From JAIPEL01 sp050115795 (GTDB lineage Bacteria; Desulfobacterota; Desulfobacteria; Desulfobacterales; CAFBRK01), in NCBI GenBank assembly GCA_050115795.1, contig JASFPT010000279.1:1-5104 (forward strand): 5,104 nt of DNA, read 5' to 3'. The notes under the pieces are model-generated. The model was not told where the DNA came from and searched no databases. It saw only the letters and a list, made by a program, of their open reading frames with translations. The position numbers and the translations under genes are program-made. Below, in pieces: positions 5,070 through 5,104 of this stretch. How positions within the stretch are numbered: the first letter of the stretch is position 1; each line of letters starts with the position of its first letter.

Positions 5070-5104
5070 ATCCATTTTGCAGAAGGCCCCAAAGAGAGGG
5101 CAGC

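Overview
This is a GC-rich bacterial chromosomal window with no mobile-element, CRISPR, tRNA or rRNA signature. Seven genes are supportable. Gene content (a sigma-54 activator, a UspA protein, an RCK potassium channel, a short DksA-like protein and small conserved proteins) and residue usage suggest a Desulfobacterota-type (former deltaproteobacterial) organism. That placement is inference only; no phylogenetic marker is present.

Layout: (1) 1-978 +, the 3' part of a sigma-54 enhancer-binding protein (EBP), cut by the window edge. (2) 979-1291, a regulatory gap holding a stem-loop, paired dyads and a sigma-54 -24/-12 promoter. (3) 1292-1531 +, a 79-residue unknown protein driven by that promoter. 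(4) 1561-2550 -, a two-TM potassium channel with a C-terminal RCK domain. (5) 2551-2899, a divergent gap with weak sigma-70-like candidates. (6) 2900-3400 +, a UspA-type universal stress protein whose end overlaps, tail to tail, the next gene. (7) 3385-3750 -, a short DksA/TraR-type zinc-finger protein. (8) 3825-4049 -, a 74-residue zinc-ribbon protein, probably the first gene of an operon with the DksA-like gene and preceded by its own sigma-54 promoter. (9) 4115-4721, a long divergent gap with two tandem dyads, a second plus-strand sigma-54 promoter and a strong leader stem-loop. (10) 4722-5069 +, a 115-residue conserved-looking unknown protein.

The unifying observation is that three transcription units carry near-consensus sigma-54 promoters with exact GG-N10-GC spacing, all in the same 5 kb as an EBP gene. 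Both regulatory gaps also carry a pair of related dyads (CGGAAC-N5-GTTCCG type) with centres 31 and 32 bp apart, about three helical turns, at distances usual for EBP enhancer sites. I infer a compact local sigma-54 regulon, possibly stress related, controlling two zinc-binding or RNA-polymerase-associated small proteins and two small unknown proteins. The channel and the Usp gene lie inside the cluster but show no sigma-54 promoter.
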